The notes: generated by a model not told the origin, from the sequence alone. 64,000 bases of DNA from Plasmodiophora brassicae (GCA_036867785.1 CP145411.1:806001-870000); one strand, 5' to 3'; counted from the first letter of the stretch, positions 12,140 through 23,834 are shown. Numbers and translations: made by a program.

Positions 12140-15100
12140 ATGGGCGCTGGCACGGAATGTCATGCGCCGCTGGAAACGGTCCGCGTCGAGGAGAGCACCG
12201 ACCGCGATGATTACCATGTGCTGCCGGTGGAAGGCGTTGCGAAGATACTCGACGTTGACGTGCGCACGGGCCTGAGCACGAACGAGGCTAGTCGGCGACT
12301 GCAGGTGTTTGGAGAGAACCAGTTACGCAGCAGCGGTGGAAGCAATATCGCGCGGATACTGATTCGCCAATGTGCTAACATCATGTCCGCTGTCCTGGTG
12401 GCCGCCATGATTCTCTCATTCGTGACCAAGGATTTCGTTGAGGGAACCGTGATCGCGCTTATCGTCGTCACCAACGTCATCATTGGGTTCTTCCAGGAGT
12501 ACAAAGCGGAACGAACCATGGAAGCGCTTCGGAAGATGACGGCACCGACGTCAAATGTGCTCCGAGACGGGCGCCAGAAAACAATCCCGACCATTCACGT
12601 CGTTCCAGGTTTTACGCGATCCTGGCAACTCGAAATCAGAGTCTCATTCCTCCTGCGCTTTAGGTGATGTGCTCCTGCTTAAGAACGGCGATGCTGTGGG
12701 GGCCGACAGCAGAATATTCTCTGAGCAAGTTCTGTCGATTGACGAAGCGCTGCTAACTGGGGAATCGTGTGCTGTCGACAAAGTCCACATCCCAGTCGGC
12801 AAGGGCTCGTCCTACGTACCTCTTGGCGAGCGGACCAGTATGGCGTTCGCGAGCACGGTCGTTATCAGCGGTCGTGGCAAAGGCATCGTTGTTCGAACGG
12901 GGATGCAAACGGAAATCGGGAAAATCGCTACCAGCGTTGAGCTGGCTAGCGGATCTGCAGAGAAGACTCCTCTGCAGAAGTCGATAGACTCGATGGCCGT
13001 TGTACTGCTCGCGGTCGCCCTCGCACTCGCCTTCCTTGTGTTTGCTGCACACAAGTTCGCGTACAGTAACGACATCGCGCTGTACGCCGTATCGCTCGCA
13101 ATTGCCGTCATCCCAGAGGGTCTCATGGCAGTCGTAACATTGACGATGGCGTTTGGAGTGCGGGTCATGGCAGCCCATCGTGTGCTTGTTCGACGCGTCA
13201 ACATCCTTGAAGTCCTTGGCCATGTCACCAACATCTGTTCGGATAAGACGGGGACCCTAACTCAGGCGAAGATGGCGGTCGCAGCCTTGTGGCTGCCCGC
13301 TGAGGACCATATTGCAGTTCAGCGGCCGACTTCTGGTAGTGTGCTGAATCCGACGCCTGCACCAAGCAGCCCATATGCCATCCTTCAGACTGCAGCGGGA
13401 ACTGAGCCCAAGGCCTTGTCGACAGATTTGTCGAGTTTGGCGCTTTGCACTTCCTTGTGCAATATGGCTGAATTGACCTTCGATCCCATTTCGACCACAT
13501 GGCATGGTATCGGGGAAGGAACCGAGATCGCCCTTCAGGTTTTCGCTCACCGCCTGGAAGTCGGGAAGCCCGCATTGCTGGAGAAAGGATGGCAGATACT
13601 GGCCGAGTTTCCATTCGACTCCTCTGTCAAACGCATGAGCACAATCTACACTTCCCCAGATCAGGTTGGGGGCATTGCATTTGCAAAGGGTGCGCCCGAA
13701 TGCATTATTGGCATGTGCGATCACATTCAACGCAACGGCGTCAGTGAAGCCATTGGTTTGGGCGACCTGCGATCCCTGGTGCTTCCTGCTGTCACGGAAA
13801 TGGCTCAGCAAGGCATGCGCGTCCTGGCATTTGCGACGCGTCTTGTCCCACAAATCAGGTAATCTCATATTTGCGTATGCATTGTCACCTACAGCTTTAA
13901 TGAATGGCGTTAGGTCCCACGAAGACGCTCGATCCCTTCCACGGGAGGACCTAGAGAAGCATATGACGTTCCTTGGCCTCACAGGAATATTCGATCCACC
14001 AAGGGCTGAAACTCAGCAGAGCATTGAACTGTGCCACAGAGCTGGTATTGCTGTCCATATGCTGACTGGGGATCACGAGGCCACTGCAGTCGCCATTGCT
14101 AAACAGGTGGGGATCCTAACGACTTCACCTGGCAACGAGACCGGGCGAGTTGCGACCTCTAAGACTTTCGACGAGTTGGTCGACTGCGAAATCGGTAGGT
14201 CATTTGTGTGCCTGTGCTGTGCAATACGTTGGTGACTGCTGGACATGCAGATCGGTTGCCCGAGCTTCCCCTGGTCATTGCTCGCTGCTCGCCGCAGACC
14301 AAGATCCGCATGGTACAAGCTCTGCACCGCCGATCAAGAATCGTGATGATGACTGGCGACGGCGTTAACGATGCGCCTAGCTTGAAGATAGCGAACGTTG
14401 GAGCTGCGATGGGGAAAACGGGCTCCGATGTTACGAAGCAAGCCTCCGACATCGTTTTGACGGACGATAACTTCGTAAGGCTGGCGACGTGCAACATTTG
14501 GAAGGCGATAGAGACTGAATGGTCATATCAGGCATCCATCGTTCGAGCTGTTAGCGAGGGTCGGCGAATCTTTCGCAACATTCAGTGTTTCGTATGCGTC
14601 CTTGTCGGAGGAAACGTTGGCGAGCTTGTTGCGCTCACTATTGGCCTCTTTGTCTTCCGAACCAGCAGCGGTGCGGCCGTCTTCCCGCTCTCTCCAGTTC
14701 AGATTCTCGTCAACAATTTCGTAAGGAGATGTATACTGGGCATTTGGGCGGCCCCAAATCGTTGATTTCTACTTGCAGATAACTGGGACTCCATCGGCCC
14801 TCGCATTAGGGCTGGAGAAACACGTCTACCATATCATGGAACAGCCACCACGACCCGCCGGGTCCGGTCTGTTTGACAATGAGCTCATTGCTGACATTCT
14901 CTTCTTCGGGTTCGTTCTCGGTGCCCTCTCCACCACAAACTTCGTTCTTGTCGTGTACATTCTGGGTACTGGCGACACTACTACCTATGATTGCAATCAC
15001 GATTACAGCAATGCCTGTGACGTGATATTTCGGGCCCGTGGATGTTTGTTCGCTACACTGGTATGCTGTCTCGTCTCATAATCGCCTGTGGACACTGCAC

Positions 15101-15421
15101 TAATGTGTTGTACCGAACCAGACCATTCTTATGTTGCTGCATACCTACAACTGTCGGCGAAGGCGGGAGTCAGTCTGGAACCCTCGGTTCTTTGAGCAGG
15201 CGTTTGAGAACCCGTATATCGCCTATGCGCTTGCCGTCGGAATAGCCATTACTCTTATCAGCTTGTATGTGCCCGGCCTCAACTTGGATGTTTTCAAACA
15301 GGCGCCTATCGGCCTGACAGAGTGGGGACTGGTTGCGTTGTCGATCGTTATATTCATTGCTGTCTCCGAGTGTTACAAGTTCGTGAAGAGAAGAACCCTC
15401 GACGACCCGCGGCCGGCATAG
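12140..15421 (+). CDS. ENA-type (type IID) P-type Na+/K+ ATPase, copy A
   Basis: This membrane pump would export Na+ (and/or K+) using ATP. Six exons (12140-12608, 12664-13858, 13914-14194, 14251-14720, 14779-15060, 15122-15421) give 998 aa with no break. Visible motifs are the N-terminal cation-ATPase domain (GLSTNEASRRLQVFGENQL), the actuator loop LLTGESCAVDK, the M4 IPEGL, the phosphorylation loop CSDKTGTLTQ, MLTGDHEATA, and the hinge MTGDGVNDAPSLK. The last exons carry DCNHDYSNACDVIFRAR, which is characteristic of fungal ENA pumps. It is 998 aa like copy B, with the same intron positions. Ion specificity is inferred from the family. Confidence 0.93.
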
Positions 15422-15504
15422 GGCTCGGCACTAGAACACGATACGGTCGAAGAAATGAACAGAAGCAGACCAGGGCATTCGATGACAACCCAGTGTGTTT
15501 TTCA

Positions 15505-15785
15505 TGAGCTGACCTTGTACCGGCATAATGTGAGGTTCCAACCGAACCACGAAGACTGTCGTGAAGTGGTCCTCGTCCAACGGGTAGTGCGCGTCGACGC
15601 TGGCGGCGACATCTGCTGTGCCGACGACGCCTCTGATAACACTAGCAGCGAAAGCTGCGCAGTGGAGAGCGCTCCAACTCCTTTAGCACGAGATGAACGT
15701 GCTGGGATAGAACATTCGAGTCGTAGATGTTGACTGGAGCAATGAAACAAGTTGGGATAACGGCGACCTGAAGCAGAATATCGGC
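15505..15785 (-). pseudogene. Dead 3' exon fragment of TRAPPC5
   Basis: Read on the minus strand, this matches the last exon and part of the preceding intron of the intact TRAPPC5 gene at 22277-22570. DSNVL is recognisable, as is the segment around TTSRQSSWFG in a shifted frame. The fragment lacks the upstream exons and its reading frame is disturbed by small insertions, deletions and substitutions. It was carried along with the ATPase during the tandem duplication and has decayed faster than the neighbouring ATPase. Confidence 0.85.
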
Positions 15786-15889
15786 CCCTTGTAACTAGCT
15801 AATATCTGGACTTGCGCTGGGTTCGTATGGCCTTGTGGATCGGAGGAAAGACTATGTAGGTCTAGGTAGGAGGCTGCTTGGCACCTGCG

Positions 15890-16573
15890 GCGTAAACCGC
15901 AGACCGCAATCCGCGGGCGCCAAAGTCCGCAGTGCGAACTTTTATGCGCACGGCGCACGCCGCACGCCGCACGGAGCCGCCCGGCATGGGACGACGAAGA
16001 CACAGGCGGTATCGACAGATGGCGCGGCTGACAGCGAGGCGGTGGCTCTGGCCGCTTTGAAAATACGGGTCAACTTGGAGCTACTCGCCTATGCCTCGTA
16101 TTGCGTGACCAAGGAAGACAAGGCGATGCTCAAGTCGGGAAATCACAAGTCAGGGGCGCTACTTGGCTGGTGGAAGGCCAAGGTGTCGACTTGGCCCATC
16201 CTCGCGCGCGCAGTTCGATCGGTTATTACCATTCCGGCGGCGAGCTCCAAGTCCGAGAACAAATTTTCTGATGCTTGCAACACGGTCACCACCAAGCTCA
16301 ACGGACTGAAGCCAGCGACACTGAAACATGCTCATGTGCCTGCTCTCTAAGGGGGCTCTCAAAGCATCTGACTTTGATCGGCCGGGTATGGCCACGAAAT
16401 TGGATCGCCGGGTGTGCATCGGGAATGGGCTGGTAATTCCCTGCCGCGGGTCGGATCGGGTATGGGTATGATTTTTTATATTCGACTGGTCGGGTACGGG
16501 TGCGGGTAGAGTTGTCCTCGCGGCGGCCGGGTACGGGTGTGGGTACATGCCTAAAACCCATTGTCATGCACTG
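15890..16573 (+). mobile_element. hAT DNA transposon, 5'-truncated copy 1
   Basis: A remnant in plus orientation. It encodes a hAT C-terminal dimerisation domain at about 16035-16350 (NLELLAYASYCVTKEDKAML, then WPILARAVRSVITIPAASSK and ENKFSDACNTVTTKLNGLKP). Subterminal repeats rich in GGGTACGGGT and GGGTCGGATCGGG follow. It ends in a terminal motif ending gtcatgcactg at 16573. The N-terminal half of the transposase is missing. Sequence at 15895-15935 (CCGCAGACCGCAATCCGC) resembles 18390-18420 inside copy 2. Confidence 0.8.
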
Positions 16574-16902
16574 CTGGACGGGTTCACGCTGCGGCAGAAC
16601 GCGCAGCAGGCCACCCGACCAACAGATTTGCAGATAGCACTCGAGCGCCACTGCTGGCAGTGCATGACATCGGATTTTAGGCATGTACCCACACCCGTAC
16701 CCGGCCGCCGCGAGGACAACTCCACCCGCACCCGGCCGATCGGGTGCGGTTACCCATACCCGACCCGATTCGACCCGCGGCTGGGAAATACCAGCTCATA
16801 CCCGATGCACACCCGACGATCCAATTTCGTGGCCGTACCCGGCCGATCAAAGTCAGATGTTTTATTTGAGATCACTGTTAGAGCGCAGGCACATGAGCAT
16901 GT

Positions 16903-18300
16903 TCATGTCGCTGGCTTCAGTCCGTTGCGCATGGTGGTGACCGTGTTGCCAGCATCAGAAAATGTGTTCTCGGACTTGGAGCTCGCCGCCGGAATGGTAA
17001 TAACCGATCGAACTGCGCGCGCGAGGATGGGCCAAGTCGACGCCTTGGCCTTCCCCAGCCCAGTAGCGCCCCTGACTTGTGATCTTCCGACTTGAGCATC
17101 GCCTTGTCTTCCTTGGTCACGCAATACGAGGCATAGGCGAGTAGCTCCAAGTTGACCCGTATTTTCAAAGCGGCCAGAGCCACCGCCTCGCTGTCAGCCG
17201 CGCCATCTGAGTCGTCGTCGTCGACACCATCTACGTTTTCGTCATCAGACTGTGATCATGGAGGGTAGGAAGTCGAAGCCTTTCTATGAGTACAAAGATC
17301 ATGCTCCTGCGAACAGAGCAGGAGCATCGTAGAAAGGCTTCGACTTCTTACCCTCCATGATCACATTCCGCTTGTCCAGCACAAACGACACGCACGTCCC
17401 GATCTTGTGGCACTTGCAGGACTCGTGGACGGAATGCCCTCCGCGCCGATACTGTTGGACGCGCTGTCCGTCGTCACGACGATCTGGTCATCGGCGGGTA
17501 TCTCGTCGTCCGCGATCGTGATGAAGGGCTTAATCGGGCTGACGAACTCGGTGAGGATTCTCGGAAGCGCTGTGGCGGCTCCCTTCCGGAAACTGGTCGC
17601 AGGAGACGGTCCTGGCGTGCAGAATGAAGTCCTCGTCGATATGGTGGAGCGTGACCGACATGAACGACACGTTATTGATACCGTCGGCCCATATATCGGT
17701 CATTGCACCGAAGATCACCTTGTCCTTGATGTGCGCGTTCAGCACCGACTTGACCTTGGTCGTCAGCTTCTCACAGCGCTGGACCGTGGCGAGCTTGACC
17801 GCCTTCGGTACGCAAACCAGGTCGCAGATCCGCATCGGTTTCTTTGTCGCCATGCCGATGTCGTAGGCCGTCTGCATGGCAGCCAGGAATCCTTGGTTGC
17901 CGACCATGTGGAACGGGCGCATGTCTTCGGCACACATGTCGGCGCGCATTCTTCACGCGGGACTTCTGACTCACGTTCGGCTTGCAGGCAGGCATGCAGA
18001 ACTTCTCAATGGTGATTGAACTAGCAGCCGCGACGACGGCGGCCGGGCACTTGTCGTGAACGTTCCGCGACTTGTGGTGTAGCCGTATAAGGTAGCACAA
18101 GTAGTACATTCCATCAGGCGAACAATGATTGATGGCGACTCTGCGTATTCGATGGCATGACCATTCGCGTCGCAGACCGGTCCGAAGCGCTTCCAGACAT
18201 CCGCAGTCGCCGGCGCTTGGCCGCGATCGAATCTGGCAACGAAACACATCGATGAATCGTTCTGAAACTCCACGACAACCTCTTTCTTGAGCTCATCTAG
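16903..18300 (-). pseudogene. hAT transposase, broken
   Basis: Pieces in order on the minus strand: a BED-finger-like N-terminus (18300-18050) with VWKRFGPVCDANGHAIEY and C-T-T-C, whose His half (HHKSRNVHDK) lies in another frame; the hAT core at 17949-17530 (MRPFHMVGNQGFLAAMQ, then MTDIWADGINNVSFMSVT and HHIDEDFILHARTV); a palindromic insertion at 17252-17364; and the C-terminal dimerisation domain at 17183-16903 (WPILARAVRSVITIPAASSK), itself shifted in frame. At least three frame changes separate the parts, so no active transposase is expected from this copy. Confidence 0.8.
17252..17364. repeat. 113-nt near-perfect palindrome inside the hAT transposase
   Basis: The left arm, 17252-17286, and right arm, 17330-17364, are 35-nt inverted copies with one mismatch (both contain gaagcctttcta or its complement). 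An inner pair of 10-nt arms, atgctcctgc and gcaggagcat, lies at 17301-17310 and 17318-17327. On the minus strand the right arm encodes MEGKKSKPFY of the transposase, so the left arm looks like an inverted duplication of transposase sequence made at a deletion or repair junction. Confidence 0.9.
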
Positions 18301-18864
18301 AGATATCTCCTCGGCGAGGCGGCGTATGGATGGCATGATAGGCACGTGGCGCTCCCTGCGTCCCCCAGGAACAATCCCAACGTCTGCCCGAGCATGCCCC
18401 GCGGACTGCGGTCTGCGGATTGACGGATTCCGCAGGTGACACGCCGCCAAGTCGAGGTTCTATTCGCGGAAGTGGCCAGTGGGCAGTGAGCACTGGGCAC
18501 TTGGCACTGGGGTTTTGCGTATACTGTACCCGCACCCGTGGCCGCCCGAACAAGAAGCAGTACCCGCAGTCTACCCAGCCGCAGAGCTTTCCAGCACCCA
18601 TACCCGTACCCGCCCGCGGGTAGGCCGGGTAAGCGGCTCGGGTACGGGTATCGGGTACCCGATGTCATGCACTGCACGATTTCTCTGAGGCTGGGTGTGC
18701 CCACGCACGCAAGTGCTCCGCGTCGCAAAAAGCCAGAGGGAACCAAATACGGCTGTCAGGAACACGAGGCTCGTAAGGGAATCCTGACGAGCACGGTTCC
18801 CACAACTCCTTCCTTTTTTCAGTTTCCTCGAGAAACACGAGGGCTTGTAGCTTGTAGCTGGCCC

Positions 18865-21800
18865 CGTCACAGGGTCATCGGCGTGAGTGATCCATTTTGG
18901 AATTCGAGGTATGGGCGCTGCCAACGAACGTCGTGCGCCGCTGGAAGGCGTCCGCATCGAGACGAGCACCGACCGCGATGATTACCACGTGCTGCCGGCG
19001 GAAGACGTTGCGAAGATACTCGACGTCGACGTGAACACGGGCCTGAGCACGAACGAAGCTAGTCGGCGACTGCAGGTGTGTGGCGAGAACCAGTTGCGCA
19101 GCAGCGGGGGAAGCGATATCGTGCGGATACTGATTGGCCAATGCGCTAACATCATGACTGTCGTCCTGGTGGCCGCCATGATTCTCTCATTCGTGACCAA
19201 GGATTTCATTGAGGGAACCGTGATCGGGTTTATCGTCATTGCCAACATCATCATCGGGTTCTTCCAGGAGTACAAAGCGGAACGAACCATGGAAGCGCTT
19301 CGGAAGATGGCGGCACCAACGTCAAATGTGCTCCGAGACGGGCGCCAGAAAACAATCCCGACCATTCACGTCGTTCCAGGTTTTACACGATCCTGGCAAC
19401 TCGAAATCAGAGTCTCATTCCTCCTGCGCTTTAGGTGATGTGCTCTTGCTTAAGAACGGCGATGCTGTGGGGGCCGACAGCAGAATATTCTCTGAGCAAG
19501 TTCTGTCGATTGACGAAGCGCTGCTAACTGGGGAATCGTGTGCTGTCGACAAAGTCCACATCCCAGTCGGCAAGGGCTCGTCCTATGTACCTCTTGGCGA
19601 GCGGACCAATATGGCGTTCGCGAGCACGGTCGTTATCAGCGGTCGTGGCAAAGGCATCGTTGTTCGAACGGGGATGCAAACGGAAATCGGGAAAATCGCT
19701 ACCAGCGTTGAGCTGGCTAGCGGATCTGCAGAGAAGACTCCTCTGCAGAAGTCGTTGGACTCGATGGCCATTGTACTTCTCGTAGTCGCCTTCGCACTTG
19801 CCTTCCTTGTGTTTGCTGCACACAAGTTCGCGTACAGTAACGACATCGCGCTGTACGCCGTATCGCTCGCAATTGCCGTCATCCCAGAGGGGCTCATGGC
19901 AGTCGTAACATTGACGATGGCGTTTGGAGTGCGGGTCATGGCAGCCCATCGTGTCCTTGTTCGACGCGTCAACATCCTTGAAGTCCTTGGCCATGTCACC
20001 AACATCTGTTCGGATAAGACGGGGACTCTAACTCAGGCGAAGATGGCCGTCGCAGCCGTGTGGCTGCCCGCTGAGGACCATATTGCCGTTCAGCGGCCGA
20101 CGTCTGGTAGTGTGTTGAATCCGACGCCTGCACCAAGCAATCCATATGCCATTCTTCAGACTGCAGCGGGAACTGAGCCCAAGGCCTCGTCAACAGATTT
20201 GTCGCGTTTGACGCTTTGCACTTCCTTGTGCAATATGGCTGAATTGACCTTCGATCCCATTACGACCACATGGCATGGCATCGGAGAAGGAACCGAGATC
20301 GCCCTTCAGGTTTTCGCTCACCGCCTGGAATTCGGGAAGCCCGCATTGCTGGAGAAAGGATGGCAGATACTGGCCGAGTTTCCATTCGACTCCTCTGTCA
20401 AACGCATGAGCACAATCTACACTTCCCCAGATCAGGTTGGGGGCATTGCATTTGCAAAGGGTGCGCCCGAATGTATTATTGGCATGTGCGATCACGTTCA
20501 ACGCAACGGCGTCAGCGAGGCCATTGAGTTGGACGACCTGCGATCCCTGGTGCTTCCTGCTGTCACGGAAATGGCTCAGCAAGGCATGCGCGTCCTGGCA
20601 TTTGCGACGCGTCTTGTCCCGCAAATCAGGTAATCTCATATTTGCGTATGCATTGTCACCTACAGCTTTAATGAATGGCGTTAGGTCCCACGAAGACGCT
20701 CGATCCCTTCCACGGGAGGACCTAGAGAAGCATATGACGTTCCTCGGCCTTACTGGAATATTCGATCCACCAAGGGCAGAGACCCAACAGAGCATTGAAC
20801 TGTGCCACAGAGCTGGTATTACTGTCCATATGCTGACTGGGGACCACGAGGCCACTGCAGTCGCCATTGCTAAACAGGTGGGGATCCTAACGACTTCACC
20901 TGGCAACGAGACCGGGCGAGTTGCGACCTCTAAGACTTTCGACGAGTTGGACGACGGCGGAATCGGTAGGTCATTTTGAGTGCCTGTAATGTGCGGTACG
21001 TTGATGACTGCTGGACATGCAGATCGGTTGCCCGACCTTCCGCTGGTCATTGCTCGCTGCTCGCCGCTGACCAAGATCCGCATGGTACAAGCTCTGCACC
21101 GCCGATCAAGAATCGTGATGATGACTGGCGACGGCGTTAACGATGCGCCTAGCTTGAAGATAGCCAACGTTGGAGCAGCGATGGGGAAAACGGGCTCCGA
21201 TGTTACGAAGCAAGCCTCTGACATCGTCTTGACGGACGATAACTTCGTAAGGCTGGCGACGTGCAACATTTGGAAGGCGGTAGAGATTGATTTGTCTTAT
21301 CAGGCATCCATCGTTCGAGCTGTTAGTGAGGGTCGGCGAATCTTTCGCAATATTCAGTGTTTCATATCCGTTCTTGTCGGAGGAAACGTTGGCGAGCTTG
21401 TTGCGCTCACTATTGGCCTCTTTGTCTTCCGAACCAGCAGCGGTGCGGCCGTCTTCCCGCTCTCTCCAGTTCAGATTCTCGTCAACAATTTCGTAAAGAG
21501 ATGTATACTGGGCATTTGGGCGGCCCCAAATCGTTGATTTCTACTTGCAGATAACTGGGACTCCATCGGCCCTCGCATTAGGGCTGGAGAAACACGTCTA
21601 CCATATCATGGAACAGCCACCACGACCCGCCGGGTCCGGTCTGTTTGACAATGAGCTCATTGCTGACATTCTCTTCTTCGGGTTCGTTCTCGGTGCCCTC
21701 TCCACCACAAACTTCGTCCTTGTCGTGTACCTTCTGGGTATTGGCGACACTACTACCTATGATTGCAATCACGATTACAGCAATGCCTGTGACGTGATAT

Positions 21801-22557
21801 TTCGGGCCCGTGGATGTTTGTTCGCTACACTGGTATGCTGTCTCGTCTCATAATCGCCTGTGGACACTGCACTAATGAGTTGTATCGAACCAGACCATTC
21901 TTATGTTGCTGCATACCTACAACTGTCGGCGAAGGCGGGAGTCAGTCTGGAACCCTCGGTTCTTTGAGCAGGCGTTTGAGAACCCGTATATTGCCTATGC
22001 GCTTGCCGTCGGAATAGCCATTACTCTTATCAGCTTGTACTTACCGGGCCTCAACTTGATCGTTTTCAAACAGGCGCCTATCGGCCTGATAGAGTGGGGT
22101 CTGGTTGCATTGTCGATCGTTATATTCATTGGCGTCTCCGAGTGTTACAAGTTCGTCAAGAGAAGAATCCTCGATGACCCGCGGCCGGCATAGGGCTCGG
22201 CACTGAAACAAGATACGGTCGATCGAACAATGAACACAAGGAGTTTAGCACGCTCGTTGACAACCCAGTGTGTTTATCATGAGCTGGCCTTGTGCCGTTG
22301 CATAATGTGAGGTTCAAACCGAATCACAAAGACTGTCGTGAAGTGATCCTCGTCCGAAGGGTAGTGCGCGTCGACGCTGGCAGCGAAATCTGCTGTGTCG
22401 AGGACGCCTTTGATAACACCAGCAGCGAAAGCGGCGCAGTTCAGGGCGCCCATCTCCTTCGGCACCGAGATGAATTTGTTGGTTAGAACATTGGAGTCGT
22501 AGATGTAGACTGGGACAGTGAATCACATTAGGACCGCGACGACCTGGAATACGCTGT
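18865..22557. repeat. Tandem duplication unit, right copy
   Basis: Direct repeat of about 12095-15785. Its right edge runs into the intact TRAPPC5 gene (last exon and part of the adjoining intron). This makes it the unit in original context and the left unit the derived copy. Intron positions and lengths match the left copy except for one extra base in the third intron. Confidence 0.9.
18911..22193 (+). CDS. ENA-type (type IID) P-type Na+/K+ ATPase, copy B
   Basis: Paralogue of copy A. The exons are 18911-19379, 19435-20629, 20685-20965, 21023-21492, 21551-21832 and 21894-22193, and together they also encode 998 aa. All catalytic motifs are kept: LLTGESCAVDK, CSDKTGTLTQ, MLTGDHEATA, MTGDGVNDAPSLK. 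Differences from A are scattered and mostly conservative (for example VVTNVIIGF versus VIANIIIGF in the second membrane helix). This suggests both copies are maintained as genes. The start is chosen to match copy A. An in-frame upstream ATG at 18887 exists but is not shared. Its 3' end is 83 bp from the convergent TRAPPC5 stop. Confidence 0.93.
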
Positions 22558-23048
22558 CGGGTTGTCGTACACTCATTCGGCCTCTCAGTTGACTTCTCCA
22601 GTCGATCAGCGGCGTGGTCAAACAACCCCTCCACAGATTTCAACATATTACATTTGGTGCATTCAAACGAGCGAAGGCGGTGTACCTTCCAGACAGTGGT
22701 CTGAATGAATTGCAGAATCGGAACAAGGTCTAAGCAGCGGCTTCTTGCGACTCTGGGAGTGCGGTCACGACGCGCCCGTCGCATCAGCGCCACGCCAGAC
22801 AGTTCTGGTTCGCCGCGACATGCAATCATGTCTAGAGCGCGAGCACCGACACTTTCGCCCTGAAGCAGTCCCGTTCAGACAACGCGCCGGCCGATGGTTC
22901 GGACACCCAACAATCCACTGACGATGGCAGACAGTCGCCCCTCGAGCTCGACGATGGCGTGGACGCGGGCCGACGAGTACTGCACGATCTCGGAGAACAG
23001 CAACGACATTGCCGACAGCGACACAGCCGGCGTCGTCGACAATGACAT
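22277..23048 (-). CDS. TRAPPC5: TRAPP complex subunit 5 (Trs31)
   Basis: This Bet3-family subunit belongs to the TRAPP tethering/Rab-GEF complexes in ER-Golgi traffic. Four exons (22923-23048, 22686-22859, 22571-22628, 22277-22509) separated by 57-63 nt introns give 196 aa. Diagnostic blocks are SLSAMSLLFSEIVQY, GESVGARALDMIACR, VPILQFIQTTVWK joined to GLFDHAADRLEKSTE, then FISVPKEMGALNCAAFAAGV and VIRFEPHIMQ. Fungal Trs31 shows the same order (LQFIxTTVWKxLFG, KFISVPKxMGxLNCAAFVAG). The start ATG at 23046-23048 is the nearest before the conserved core. The N-terminus may be slightly longer. Confidence 0.92.
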
Positions 23049-23366
23049 GTCGATCGGGGGACCGCGCGCGCAGTCCGACCCTTTGTGTGGCGACGTTCAC
23101 CTTTTCAGGCGTACGTTCGCGTCCCCCCTGTTCTTCAATAAATACGCGCCGTGGACGATCGTGTATATTTCTAGCACGATCGTGAGGCATTTCTGAGCAG
23201 CCTGCCCTAGTGCTGGTGCTGGGCCAGAACGCCGCGAGCGAGTGGCGCCAGTGGTGAGGTCGGTCGGAGAAAACCGCGGGACGGCTCGCGCGGTGGACGA
23301 GCCCTCGCCACTGGTCACAAGGCATTGCGCCAGACCCCGGCTGTGCGCGCCACCAAGCAACACAAG
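23049..23366. other. Divergent intergenic region, TRAPPC5 / NF-YB
   Basis: About 318 bp between two divergent starts. I see no conserved coding sequence and no repeat. Minus-strand frames stay open here but have no family match. It presumably contains both promoters. Confidence 0.35.
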
Positions 23367-23834
23367 ATGGACGGCGGCGCATGCGGTAGCGATGCTGGGC
23401 GGATGTCGCGGGAGCCATGCCAGCGCCGGGCGCCCGATGGGCGGGTCATTGTGCGCGAGCAGGATGTCACGCTGCCGATCTTCAACGTGAACCGCGTCAT
23501 GCGGTCGTGCTTGCCGTCGACGTGCCTGGTGTCCAACGACGCGAAACAGCTTGTCCAGCAGTGCGTCGGCGAGTTCATCGGGTTCGTGACCAGCGAGGCC
23601 TGCGAGTACGTGATGGTCGATCAGCGGAAAACCATGACGGGTGACGATGTCCTCGATGCGATGGGCCGCCTGGGGTTCGACGACTATCGCGACCAGGTCC
23701 ACACGCTGCTACTGGAGTATCGCCTAGCGACGAAAGGCACCGTGGTCGGCAGCTTGAGACGTGGCGGGACCTTCCGAACGCAACAGAACGCCAGGCTACT
23801 CGCTGCCGATCAAGCGTCCGCGCATACCCAATAA
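23367..23834 (+). CDS. NFYB: CCAAT-binding factor subunit NF-YB / HAP3
   Basis: A histone-fold protein that dimerises with NF-YC and, with NF-YA, binds CCAAT boxes. The single exon encodes 155 aa. The HAP3 core is clear at residues ~28-115: REQDVTLPIFNVNRVMRSCL, then LVSNDAKQLVQQCVGEFIGF, VTSEACEYVMVDQRKTMTGD and MGRLGFDDYRDQVHTLLLEY. Every helix of the NF-YB histone fold is present in order. The start ATG at 23367 precedes a short variable N-terminus. The C-terminal ~35 residues are not conserved. It is convergent with aspartate-semialdehyde dehydrogenase, 79 bp apart. Confidence 0.92.
   Translation: MDGGACGSDAGRMSREPCQRRAPDGRVIVREQDVTLPIFNVNRVMRSCLPSTCLVSNDAKQLVQQCVGEFIGFVTSEACEYVMVDQRKTMTGDDVLDAMGRLGFDDYRDQVHTLLLEYRLATKGTVVGSLRRGGTFRTQQNARLLAADQASAHTQ

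Larger units (their letters stand above)
12095..15785. repeat. Tandem duplication unit, left copy
   Basis: This segment is repeated in direct orientation at about 18865-22557. Similarity begins about 40 bp before the ATPase start (cacagggtc and ggaattc are shared). It runs through all six ATPase exons and five introns and continues past the stop into sequence matching the last exon of TRAPPC5. Coding parts are about 95% or more identical by eye. The flanks outside the gene are more diverged. The offset is 6,771 bp at the ATPase start. Confidence 0.9.
16658..18674 (-). mobile_element. hAT DNA transposon, copy 2, decayed
   Basis: A 2.0 kb element in minus orientation, bounded by inverted terminal motifs CAGTGCATGACATCGG (16658 on) and its complement ending at 18674, as expected for hAT ends that begin CAG. 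I do not see matching 8-bp target duplications (actgctgg left, cacgattt right). The subterminal zones carry many ACCCGTACCC-type repeats. Transposase remnants are listed separately. Its left end faces the end of copy 1 across 84 bp, so the two are head to head. Confidence 0.8.

Noticed and set aside
15505-15785. Possible functional short gene downstream of ATPase copy A
   Set aside because: It aligns to the TRAPPC5 last exon and adjoining intron, with frame disturbance and no upstream exons.
20190-21269. 359-codon minus-strand open frame opposite ATPase copy B (and its shorter counterpart at 13257-13982 opposite copy A)
   Set aside because: It is a shadow of the conserved ATPase coding strand, has no domain, and runs through known ATPase introns.
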